Source: an uncultured Rikenella sp.
GTDB taxonomy: Bacteria > Bacteroidota > Bacteroidia > Bacteroidales > Rikenellaceae
Length of the DNA stretch: 7,642 nt
Direction: 5' to 3'
NCBI GenBank assembly: GCA_910577885.1
Contig: CAJTNK010000094.1
Span: 1 to 7,642, forward strand
Under the pieces are notes generated by a model. That model did not search any database. It saw only the letters and a program-made list of their open reading frames with translations, and was not told where the DNA came from. Numbering within the stretch: position 1 is the first letter of the stretch; each line of letters opens with the position of its first letter. The position numbers were made by a program, and so were the translations under genes. Of this stretch, positions 1-6,296 are shown piece by piece.

Positions 1-9
1 CTGGCCCAG

Positions 10-136
10 TCGGTGCCGCTGGGCACCCCAACCGGGGTTTTGCATAGCCTCAAGGGGGACGGGCGACGGGCCGAACTTTCTCGAGAAGGGTTTGTAGCTG
101 TACGGCAAGTTGAATAACTGCGACCCTTTGGGTCGC
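10..136 (+). repeat. Dispersed repeat, copy A
   Basis: This matches 6297-6420 in the same orientation and same block order. Perfect blocks are 10-30 with 6297-6317 (21 nt), 39-50 with 6326-6337 (12 nt), 69-82 with 6354-6367 (14 nt) and 104-123 with 6391-6410 (20 nt), separated by small indels and substitutions. The left end is a perfect hairpin, GGTGCC-GCTG-GGCACC at 12-27. The right end is another, GCGACCC-TTT-GGGTCGC at 120-136. A repeat bounded by hairpins and conserved in blocks suggests a non-coding structured or mobile element. It may continue left of base 1. Confidence 0.75.
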
Positions 137-163
137 GCGAGCCGCCGCCACCCCATGCGGCGC

Positions 164-188
164 GAGCTACTCGACGGCGTCGTAGCTC
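164..188 (+). other. Bulged hairpin
   Basis: GAGCTA (164-169) pairs with TAGCTC (183-188), and CGAC (172-175) pairs with GTCG (179-182) around a GGC loop, leaving a two-base CT bulge on the left. It is followed by only a short T run (CTCTTTCC). It could be a weak terminator for a gene left of the window or another repeat hairpin; nothing decides between these. Confidence 0.35.
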
Positions 189-211
189 TTTCCGCTGGCG
201 GCGGCCCGCTT

Positions 212-325
212 TTTCTCTCCCGGATGGCCACCAAAACGCCCGAATGAGTGCGGTTCGAGTGCCGAGCGGCATGGAGGCCCCGCAACGCGCCCACGGGGCG
301 TTTTGCTGGCCTGTCGGGCGAGAAA
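212..325. repeat. Inverted-repeat unit with TTTCTCGCCCG arms
   Basis: Bases 212-242 and the reverse complement of 295-325 align without gaps over 31 positions with 25 matches; both begin TTTCTC, keep GGCCA, and contain CAAAACGCCC exactly. The right arm, read on the minus strand, also resembles 5941-5980 closely. The interior carries a further short hairpin (259-272, GTGCC-GAGC-GGCAT) and the pair GCCCCG (277-282) / CGGGGC (294-299) followed by GTTTT. This is a nested palindromic unit of 114 bp, similar in form to MITE or BIME elements. No clear target-site duplication is visible. Confidence 0.55.
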
Positions 326-420
326 GCTATAGCTGAAGCCCAAGTAGCGGGCATTGCCACTTCCCCGAAAGAAACGACGACCAGCTGTACCCGCGGGCGT
401 TCCGCTTGGCCGAGTTAAAT

Positions 421-446
421 CCAGTCTTCGAGTGCCGAGCGGCACC
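421..446 (+). repeat. 26-bp hairpin repeat, copy 1
   Basis: The reverse complement of 5900-5925 is identical over all 26 bases, and 6177-6202 is identical except for one base. It contains the hairpin GTGCC-GAGC-GGCAC (432-445). All three copies lie between genes. Confidence 0.75.
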
Positions 447-546
447 CCGGGGCCGGGCGCGAACATCGCAAAAAACAGGGGCGAAAGCCGTGGAGAAAAA
501 CCGCTGCGGTCGACTCCGCCCCCGCCGCAAGAAACCGCCCGAAGGG

Positions 547-577
547 TGTGAAAATCCCGGAAAATAACGTATATTTG
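547..577 (+). promoter_or_regulatory. Predicted ppdK promoter (Bacteroidetes type)
   Basis: TATATTTG at 570-577 is an exact match to the -7 consensus TAnnTTTG used by the Bacteroidetes primary sigma factor. A weak -33 candidate, TGTG at 547-550, lies 19 bases upstream. Transcription would start near 582-585, giving a leader of about 85 nt. The patch is A/T-rich against a strongly GC-rich background, which supports it. Confidence 0.65.
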
Positions 578-596
578 CCCACGCGCCTGTCGTGGG
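578..596 (+). promoter_or_regulatory. Inverted repeat at ppdK start region
   Basis: CCCACG (578-583) and CGTGGG (591-596) form a perfect 6-bp inverted repeat around 7 bases, directly after the -7 element and across the predicted transcription start. It could be an operator half-site pair or a 5' RNA hairpin. Either reading is inference. Confidence 0.4.
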
Positions 597-667
597 CCGA
601 TGGCGGCTCGCGATGGGGATTCGTGCTGAGTGACAATCAATTAAATCTCAAATAACAACACAAAAAA

Positions 668-3397
668 ATGGCTAACGTAAAACGCGTTTACTCGTTCGGT
701 AACAAAAAGGCCGAAGGGAACGGCAAAATGAAAGAGCTGCTCGGCGGTAAGGGGGCCAACCTCGCTGAGATGAACCTGATCGGGATTCCGGTGCCGGCCG
801 GGTTTACCATCACCACGGAGGTTTGTACCGAGTTCTATACCCACGGGAAGGAAGGCGTGATCGCCATGATCAAACCCGATGTCGAACAGGCCATGAAAGA
901 GGTCGAAGCGCAGATGGGCATGGAGTTCGGGTCGACCACCAATCCGCTCTTGATGTCGGTGCGCTCGGGCGCGCGGGTGTCGATGCCGGGGATGATGGAC
1001 ACCATCCTGAACCTCGGGATGAACGACCAGGCGGTCGAAGCGGTGGCCAAGCGGAGCGGCAATGCACGGTTTGCGTGGGACTCGTATCGTCGTTTCGTGC
1101 AGATGTACGGCGACGTGGTGCTCGGGATGAAACCGCAGTCGAAGGAAGATCACGACCCGTTCGAGGTCATCATCGACGAAATGAAAGAAAAACGCGGCGT
1201 ACAGAACGATACCGAACTTACTACCGAAGACCTGCAGGAGATGGTGGCGAAGTTCAAAGCGGCTGTTAAGGCCCAGACCGGCAAGGACTTCCCGAATGAT
1301 CCGTGGGAACAGCTCTGGGGGGCGATTTGCGCCGTGTTCGAAAGCTGGATGAACGAACGCGCCATTCTGTATCGTCAGATGCACAAATACCCGTCGGAAT
1401 GGGGGACGGCGGTCAATGTACAGGCCATGGTGTTCGGGAACATGGGCGACAACTCGGCGACCGGGGTGGCCTTTACACGCGATGCGGCGACCGGGGAGAA
1501 TATCTTCAACGGCGAATACCTGGTGAATGCTCAGGGGGAAGACGTTGTGGCAGGGATTCGGACCCCGCAGCAGATTACTGTCGAAGGGTCCAGAAGATGG
1601 GCCAAGCTGCAGGGGATCAGCGAAGAGGAACGCAAGGCCAAGTATCCGTCGCTCGAAGAGGTGATGCCGGCGGTTTATAAGGAGCTGGACGATATTCAGA
1701 ACCACTTGGAGAACTACTTCAAGGATATGCAGGACATCGAGTTTACGATTCAGGACGGTAAACTGTGGATGCTCCAGACCCGGTCGGGGAAACGGACCGG
1801 CGAAGCGATGGTTCGGATGGCCATGGAGATGCTCGGCGAAGGGTTGATCGACGAGAAGACCGCTGTGCTGCGGGTGGAACCGGCCAAGCTCGATGAGCTG
1901 CTGCACCCGGTGTTCGACAAGGAGGCGGTGAAGTCGGCCAAGGTGTTGACCAAGGGGCTGCCGGCATCGCCGGGGGCGGCGACCGGACAGATCGTCTTCT
2001 TTGCCGACGACGCTGAGGCGTGGAAGGAGAATGGGAAGGAGACCATTCTGGTGCGTATCGAAACCTCGCCGGAGGACTTGAAGGGGATGAACGCTGCGAA
2101 TGGGATTCTCACGGCACGGGGGGGGATGACTTCGCATGCCGCGGTGGTGGCGCGTGGAATGGGGAAATGCTGCGTTTCCGGTGCGGGGGCGATCCAGGTG
2201 GACTACAAGGCACGGACGATGACCATCAATGGGACGGTACTCAAGGAAGGGGACTGGATCTCGTTGAACGGTTCTACGGGCGAAGTGTATGAAGGCAAGG
2301 TGGCTACGCAGGCGGCTGACCTGTCGGGCGATTTCGGGAAACTGATGGAGCTGGCCAGCAAGTATGCACACTTGCAGGTGCGGGCCAATGCCGACTCGCC
2401 GCGCGATGCGAAGCAGGCGTTCGCATTCGGTGCGCAGGGGATCGGGCTTTGCCGGACCGAGCATATGTTCTTCGAGGGGGATCGGATCAAGGCTGTGCGT
2501 GAGATGATTCTCGCCGATGACGAACAGGGACGGCGGAAGGCTTTGGCTAAACTGTTGCCGATTCAGCGCGGTGACTTCGAAGGGCTGTTCGAAGTGATGG
2601 AGGGCAATCCGGTGACCGTTCGGCTTTTGGACCCGCCGTTGCATGAGTTCGTGCCGCACTTCGAAAAAGAACAGCGCGAAATGGCGGCTGAAATGGGGGT
2701 TAGCTACGAAACCATTCGCGAAAAGGTCGAAGCGTTGGCTGAGTTCAACCCGATGTTGGGGCACCGCGGATGCCGGTTGGGGAACACCTATCCGGAAATT
2801 ACCGAGATGCAGACCCGCGCGATTATCGAAGCGGCCATGAACGTGAAGAAGAAGGGGACGCCGGTGCATGTCGAAATCATGGTGCCGCTCGTGGGGAACC
2901 ACAAGGAGCTCAAGTACCAGAAGAAGATCATCGACGCTACGGCCAATGAAGTGTTTGCCGAACGGAACGACAAGATCGACTACATGATCGGGACGATGAT
3001 CGAGGTTCCGCGTGCGGCGGTGACGGCCAATGAGATCGCCGAAGTGGCTCAGTTCTTCTCGTTCGGGACCAATGACTTGACGCAGATGACGCTCGGCTTC
3101 TCGCGCGACGACATTAGTAAGTTCCTGCCGGAGTACTTGCGCAAGGGGATCTTGAAGCAAGACCCGTTCCAGATTCTGGACGTCAAAGGGGTCGGGCAGC
3201 TGATCCGCGAAGCGGTGTTCAAGGGTCGCGGGGTGCGCGAAGGCTTGAAGTGCGGGATCTGCGGCGAACATGGCGGTGAACCGAGCTCGGTGGAATTCTG
3301 TCACTATGCGGGGCTCAATTATGTCTCTTGCTCGCCGTTCCGGGTGCCGATTGCCAGACTGGCAGCGGCGCATGCGGCTTTGAAACAGGAAAAGTAG
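668..3397 (+). CDS. ppdK: Pyruvate, phosphate dikinase
   Basis: This cytoplasmic enzyme interconverts ATP + pyruvate + Pi with AMP + PEP + PPi at the glycolysis/gluconeogenesis node. The 909 residues cover the full family architecture. The N-terminal ATP-grasp nucleotide domain has GGKGANLAEM at 26-35 and SVRSGAR at 97-103. The swivelling phosphohistidine domain has GGMTSHAAV with catalytic His490. The C-terminal PEP/pyruvate TIM barrel has LCRTEHMFF (Arg596), TMIEVPR (Glu779), GTNDLTQM (Asn802, Asp803) and CGICGEHGG with the catalytic Cys865. All expected catalytic residues are present. It is about 35 residues longer than the Clostridium symbiosum enzyme as I recall it, mainly through an insertion in the ATP-grasp part around residues 305-330. 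The start is the ATG after an A-rich leader with no Shine-Dalgarno sequence, as usual in Bacteroidetes. It appears monocistronic, with its own promoter. Activity may be controlled by a PDRP-type regulatory protein encoded elsewhere, since none is in this window. Confidence 0.98.
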   Translation: MANVKRVYSFGNKKAEGNGKMKELLGGKGANLAEMNLIGIPVPAGFTITTEVCTEFYTHGKEGVIAMIKPDVEQAMKEVEAQMGMEFGSTTNPLLMSVRSGARVSMPGMMDTILNLGMNDQAVEAVAKRSGNARFAWDSYRRFVQMYGDVVLGMKPQSKEDHDPFEVIIDEMKEKRGVQNDTELTTEDLQEMVAKFKAAVKAQTGKDFPNDPWEQLWGAICAVFESWMNERAILYRQMHKYPSEWGTAVNVQAMVFGNMGDNSATGVAFTRDAATGENIFNGEYLVNAQGEDVVAGIRTPQQITVEGSRRWAKLQGISEEERKAKYPSLEEVMPAVYKELDDIQNHLENYFKDMQDIEFTIQDGKLWMLQTRSGKRTGEAMVRMAMEMLGEGLIDEKTAVLRVEPAKLDELLHPVFDKEAVKSAKVLTKGLPASPGAATGQIVFFADDAEAWKENGKETILVRIETSPEDLKGMNAANGILTARGGMTSHAAVVARGMGKCCVSGAGAIQVDYKARTMTINGTVLKEGDWISLNGSTGEVYEGKVATQAADLSGDFGKLMELASKYAHLQVRANADSPRDAKQAFAFGAQGIGLCRTEHMFFEGDRIKAVREMILADDEQGRRKALAKLLPIQRGDFEGLFEVMEGNPVTVRLLDPPLHEFVPHFEKEQREMAAEMGVSYETIREKVEALAEFNPMLGHRGCRLGNTYPEITEMQTRAIIEAAMNVKKKGTPVHVEIMVPLVGNHKELKYQKKIIDATANEVFAERNDKIDYMIGTMIEVPRAAVTANEIAEVAQFFSFGTNDLTQMTLGFSRDDISKFLPEYLRKGILKQDPFQILDVKGVGQLIREAVFKGRGVREGLKCGICGEHGGEPSSVEFCHYAGLNYVSCSPFRVPIARLAAAHAALKQEK

Positions 3398-3414
3398 AAT
3401 ATGTTTTAGCGGGT

Positions 3415-3473
3415 GGTTGGGCTGTTTGGCGGGGCTTCTCTTTTGAGGGCTCCGGGCGGGCCCAACCCGTTTT
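3415..3473 (+). terminator. Possible ppdK terminator hairpin
   Basis: GGTTGGGC (3415-3422) is exactly complementary to GCCCAACC (3460-3467), enclosing a GC-rich loop of 37 bases that can pair internally. The stem is followed by CGTTTTAG, a four-T run, starting 18 nt after the ppdK stop codon. The long loop and short T run make it a weak intrinsic terminator candidate. Confidence 0.4.
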
Positions 3474-3478
3474 AGATG

Positions 3479-3523
3479 CCAAGAAGGAGGGATGCTCAAA
3501 TTTTGAGCATCCCTCCTTCTTGG
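3479..3523. terminator. 22-bp perfect hairpin between convergent genes
   Basis: Bases 3479-3500 and 3502-3523 are perfect reverse complements over 22 bp (CCAAGAAGGAGGGATGCTC... outward to centre) with a single T at the axis. It lies between ppdK (+) and the WG-repeat gene (-), so it is placed to stop transcription from both sides. Neither flank has a clear T tract: TTGTGCG follows on the plus strand and CATCTAAAACG on the minus strand. It may be a bidirectional terminator, an RNA-end stabiliser or a repeat hairpin. Confidence 0.55.
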
Positions 3524-3758
3524 TTGTGCGAGGATTGTTGTGCGAGGATGATTCCTTGTTGCGCAGCGGATCGAGGCGGGTGCGTGATGTGTTGCCACGG
3601 AGGCTGCCCCGATCATAAATATATTATAAGGTAGGAGATCGACTCGGAAAAGCCGGGATCGAGGTGCCTCCTCGGCTTGCGCAAAGTCCAAAGGCCGATC
3701 GGGGCGAGCAGGGAGGCTCTTGCGAGATAGATAATAGGGTCGGAAAGGGACAACCGTC
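3524..3758. other. Convergent intergenic remainder
   Basis: No gene is recognisable. The 13-nt sequence GTTGTGCGAGGAT occurs twice in tandem (3523-3535 and 3537-3549, period 14). An A/T patch lies at 3614-3630. A sequence at 3647-3662 (GAAAAGCCGGGATCGA) nearly repeats the 3' end of the WG-repeat gene at 3762-3776, differing by one indel. No good terminator for the minus-strand operon is visible other than the hairpin at 3479-3523. Confidence 0.5.
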
Positions 3759-4670
3759 TCAGAAAAGCCGGATCGAAGCGAAGTCCGTCGCCCCCGGCCA
3801 AAGGACTTCGGCCGTGCCGTCCGCCGACACCGGCCGCGCATCCGCATAGCAGAGTCCGCCGCCAGCCGTCGCCCCCGTTTCGTCCACGTAGCCGTACCGT
3901 CCCTCGCGCGCCACCAGTGCGAAACCGTAGTCGAACTCTCCGATCCAGTCGTACTCCAACGGTACGACGACTCGTCCCGTGCGGTCCAAGCAGCCGTGCC
4001 TTCCGTCGCGGTCGACATAGGCGTACCGCGACCCGTCCCACGAGAGGTCGTCGTATTCGGCCGGAATGACGGTGTGTCCGTCGCGGTCGATCAGCCCCAT
4101 CAGCAGGCCTCCCTCGCCCTCGGGCGAAGCCACGGCTACCGCCGCCCGACCTTCGCTGAAGTCACCGGCCCAACCGTACTGCGGCTCGATCACGATTTCT
4201 CCCCGGTCGTCCGCATATCCGAAGCGGTCGCCCCGAACCACCACCCGCAGACCTTCGCACAGCTCGCCCTCGACCGGTTCCGTCGCCGTGTCGTCGAAAG
4301 AGGCGTTGTCGATCGCCTCGCCGCCGGTCCCCGTCCCGACCCACGGTCGCACCGCCACCGGATAGTAATCTCCCTCGTCGTCCGGTCCGAAAGCGTACAC
4401 CTCGCCGGGCAACACCCGTCCGTACCGGGCCGCCCCTTCGCAAGCCGCCGAGGTGGTGAAGCAGGTCAGTTCCCAAGCCTCCGCCTCGCCCTCGATCCGT
4501 ACCCGGAAGGTCACCCGCCCGGTGCCGCACGTATAACACGGGCCCCCTTCCGAGCTCTCCGCCACGGCCCGTACCCCGCGCAACGACCGGAAACGTCCCT
4601 CGGGATTGGCCACCGCCTCTGCGTAACCGCTCACGGTCGGAAATATCTTCTTCTGGCTCAATCGACTCAT
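3759..4670 (-). CDS. WG-repeat-containing protein
   Basis: This is a 303-residue protein with no signal peptide or membrane segment, so probably cytoplasmic. The C-terminal half has four WG-type beta repeats (Pfam WG_beta_rep type). Their cores are FGYADDRG (150-157), LMGLIDRDG (190-198), HGCLDRTG (225-232) and YGYVDETG (259-266); three are followed by an I/VxP..Y motif (IEPQY 161-165, IPAEYD 202-207, VPLEYD 236-241). The N-terminal part (1-135) is unassigned and holds a CxxC pair (Cys45, Cys48) plus Cys70 and Cys77, possibly metal-binding. Lysine occurs only at residues 7 and 8. The chosen start is the ATG that overlaps the stop of the VWA gene (ATGA), because the frame upstream of it is the shadow of that gene. 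Translational coupling suggests the two products act together, with the WG repeats as a protein-binding surface. The function is unknown. Confidence 0.85.
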   Translation of the reverse strand: MSRLSQKKIFPTVSGYAEAVANPEGRFRSLRGVRAVAESSEGGPCYTCGTGRVTFRVRIEGEAEAWELTCFTTSAACEGAARYGRVLPGEVYAFGPDDEGDYYPVAVRPWVGTGTGGEAIDNASFDDTATEPVEGELCEGLRVVVRGDRFGYADDRGEIVIEPQYGWAGDFSEGRAAVAVASPEGEGGLLMGLIDRDGHTVIPAEYDDLSWDGSRYAYVDRDGRHGCLDRTGRVVVPLEYDWIGEFDYGFALVAREGRYGYVDETGATAGGGLCYADARPVSADGTAEVLWPGATDFASIRLF

Positions 4671-5542
4671 AACAGGAGATTGGAAGTGGCCGTTCCGATG
4701 TTCATCATCCGCACCAGATCGGTCATGTTGGCATTGTATCCCATTCCGCGCGGGGTCTCTTCGCGTCCCGCCGCGGGGGCAGTGCCTCGCAGCAGGGCGA
4801 TTTCGTCGCGATAGAGGGCCGGCATCGGGCTCGAGATGTCGAACAGCAGGCGGGCATACCGATCTTTGGGCAGCTCCTCTGCCGAGGCCGGGAAAAGCAC
4901 CGGATTCGACCCCGCGCCGGAGATATGGACGTTGATTAACAAGGTGTTGCCGTCGGCAGTTGCGAGCGAGCGCAGCTTCTTGGCCGCTGCCGCCAGCCGT
5001 TCGGGTCCTCCGTCGGTGGCTTCTCCGTCGGTGATGTGGATCACGGTCGGCGGATAGCAGGGTTGGCCTTTGTGGCGTCCGCACCACTGTTTCAAGAGCC
5101 GATGGGCCTCCGTAAAGGCGGCTACCATCGGCGTATTCCACTCGGCCGCCGGCCGCACCCACACATTCTCGCGCATCACGGTGGTTACGCTCCGTCCGTC
5201 CGGCAACCGCCGGATCCGTTGTACGTCGCGCCGTTCGACAGGGTTGTCGGCCAGTTCTTCGGGGGTCAGAAACCACGCTTCGCCCACCGAAGGCAGCAGC
5301 GAGCGCACCTCCGAACCGGAGTAACCGACCACGGCGATGTCATAGTAGGTCTGAAAACCTCCGTCGCGTCGCGATCGGGCGATCAGTTCGGCCAGCAGGG
5401 TGTTGATGGCCGTTGCGACGGCTTGTGCTTTGGTTACGGTGTGCCCGTTCCACAGGGCGGGTTCGGACATCGAACCCGACTGGTCGACCAGCAACACGAC
5501 GGCTGTCGGCGTATTTTGAGTAATTCGTGCGAGGTAACTCAT
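4667..5542 (-). CDS. VWA-domain protein, TerY/YfbK-like fold
   Basis: This 291-residue protein is nearly all one von Willebrand factor A domain. The metal-ion-dependent adhesion site is intact: DQSGSMS with Asp20, Ser22 and Ser24 (DxSxS), Thr137 in EWNTPM, and Asp172 in HITDGEATDG. Alternating hydrophobic strands (AVVLLVD 14-20, YYDIAVVGYSG 66-76, TVIHITDG 166-173) fit the Rossmann-like core. There is no signal peptide or membrane helix, so it should be cytoplasmic. Bacterial cytoplasmic VWA proteins usually act as metal-dependent assembly or scaffold partners. TerY-type members work with a PP2C phosphatase and a kinase, but neither is found here. It is the first gene of a two-gene operon, and its TGA overlaps the start of the WG-repeat gene by 4 nt. 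I cannot tell its substrate or partner beyond that neighbour. Confidence 0.88.
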   Translation of the reverse strand: MSYLARITQNTPTAVVLLVDQSGSMSEPALWNGHTVTKAQAVATAINTLLAELIARSRRDGGFQTYYDIAVVGYSGSEVRSLLPSVGEAWFLTPEELADNPVERRDVQRIRRLPDGRSVTTVMRENVWVRPAAEWNTPMVAAFTEAHRLLKQWCGRHKGQPCYPPTVIHITDGEATDGGPERLAAAAKKLRSLATADGNTLLINVHISGAGSNPVLFPASAEELPKDRYARLLFDISSPMPALYRDEIALLRGTAPAAGREETPRGMGYNANMTDLVRMMNIGTATSNLLL

Positions 5543-5560
5543 CTCTTCTGCGGAAAGTCA

Positions 5561-5590
5561 GAAAAATATGGTGAAAGAAAGGCACACAAC
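5561..5590 (-). promoter_or_regulatory. Candidate proximal promoter of the VWA-WG operon
   Basis: On the minus strand TATTTTTC (complement of 5561-5568) matches TAnnTTTG at all fixed positions but the last. A GTTG -33 candidate (complement of 5587-5590) lies 18 bases upstream. Transcription would start only about 10 nt before the VWA start codon. It is a weak alternative to the upstream site at 5757-5764. Confidence 0.3.
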
Positions 5591-5756
5591 GTTTCGCTTA
5601 CTTCGGATAGGCACATGGAGTTGCCCCAAACGCCATAAGCTCCACGTGTGTACCCTTGCTGTTTTGGTTACACGCATGAAGCCGACGTTTGTGCGATGCT
5701 TGAAAACCTCCATGTTTTATCCGAAAGCACGTATGTAAGAACACCTTTTGGGCAGA

Positions 5757-5764
5757 CAAATATA
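5757..5764 (-). promoter_or_regulatory. Candidate distal promoter (-7 element), minus strand
   Basis: The complement of 5757-5764 reads TATATTTG, an exact match to the Bacteroidetes -7 consensus and identical to the element in front of ppdK. No good -33 TTG is seen at the expected distance. Used for the VWA-WG operon it would give a leader of about 200 nt, in the only notably AT-rich intergenic stretch of the window. Confidence 0.4.
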
Positions 5765-5884
5765 ACACTTTGTTTTGCAGATTTCCGGATTTTAGAGCCT
5801 TTTTGTTTCATTGCCGCTTTCCGGGAGCTGCGGGGGGGATCTCCTGCCGTGGGGGTGACTTTGGATCTGCCGGTGGTTGTCGAG

Positions 5885-5900
5885 TTTCTCGCCCGGATGG
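5885..5900 (+). repeat. TTTCTCGCCCGG module, partial copy
   Basis: TTTCTCGCCCGGATGG is the left part of the module seen complete at 5941-5959 and 7389-7407. Here it runs directly into the GTGCC-GCTC-GGCAC hairpin and not into GGCCA. Confidence 0.6.
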
Positions 5901-5940
5901 GTGCCGCTCGGCACTCGAAGACTGGGTTTTTCTCGGAAAA

Positions 5941-5980
5941 TTTCTCGCCCGGACGGCCAATAAGACGCCCTTTGGGCGCG
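5941..5980 (+). repeat. TTTCTCGCCCGG module, extended copy
   Basis: This aligns along its length with the reverse complement of the arm ending at 325, including TTTCTCGCCCG, GGCCA, ACGCCC and TGGGCGCG. It ends in a small hairpin, CGCCC-TTT-GGGCG. Confidence 0.65.
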
Positions 5981-5987
5981 CCCCTGC

Positions 5988-6013
5988 GGCGACCGAAATA
6001 ATCCTCGCGCGCC
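5988..6013 (+). repeat. GCGACCGAAATAA module, copy 1
   Basis: 24 of 26 bases are identical to 7561-7586. Its end forms a hairpin, CGCGCC-TTTCA-GGCGCG at 6008-6024. Confidence 0.7.
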
Positions 6014-6296
6014 TTTCAGGCGCGGTTTGCAGCGAATCGCAGGTTTTCAGCCAATTTTTGGCCGTCGCCTACGCGGGCTTGGCCGATGGGGCGGCTGGCC
6101 CGCGCGACCTGCGGTCGTGGTTTGTTGCGAATCGCAGTTTTTCGGCCGCCGGCAGCGGGGCCTTGCTGCGAAAAACCCAGTTTTCGAGTGCCGAGCGGCA
6201 CCGGCCTGCCGCGCGCGGGAGCGACGGCTCGGCATGGGGAGCTCCCGGCCGAGCTTTGGTCGGAGAAAATAGCGATTCGCAGAATCGCCGGCCCCA

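Larger units (their letters stand above)
1..569. other. Gene-free repeat-rich region upstream of ppdK
   Basis: I see no credible gene here. Open frames exist on both strands, but they are arginine/proline/glycine-rich translations of the repeats, and several recur as similar peptides at other repeat copies. The stretch holds copy A of a 125-bp dispersed repeat (10-136), a bulged hairpin (164-188), an inverted-repeat unit (212-325) and a 26-bp hairpin repeat (421-446), each listed separately. The part from 326 to 420 and from 447 to 546 shows no structure that I recognise. The upstream neighbour gene is outside the window. Confidence 0.7.
5900..6202. mobile_element. Candidate MITE-like unit with 33-bp terminal inverted repeats
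   Basis: Bases 5900-5932 are the reverse complement of 6170-6202 over 33 positions with one mismatch. Each end carries the outer hairpin GTGCC-N4-GGCAC (5901-5914 and 6188-6201) and then GAAAAACCCAG on the inner side. The 303-bp unit encodes nothing convincing and its interior contains further repeat modules. I see no target-site duplication in the flanks (GCCCGGATG on the left, GGCCTGCCG on the right). It could be a MITE, a BIME-like mosaic, or two independent hairpin repeats that happen to face each other. Confidence 0.45.

Noticed and set aside
167..640. A 157-codon minus-strand open frame upstream of ppdK
   Set aside because: The translation comes from the same repeats and also crosses the ppdK promoter. 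It gives fragments such as CRSALEPHS that recur at other repeat copies.
641..4018. A 1125-codon open frame on the minus strand across ppdK
   Set aside because: It is antisense to a clear, complete ppdK. Its translation is rich in Arg, His and Pro with no domain, as expected from the codon bias of a GC-rich gene, and it runs on into the WG-repeat gene in the wrong frame.
4671..5276. An N-terminal extension of the WG-repeat protein to 505 residues
   Set aside because: The added part is the out-of-frame shadow of the VWA gene. The ATG overlapping the VWA stop gives a sensible start.
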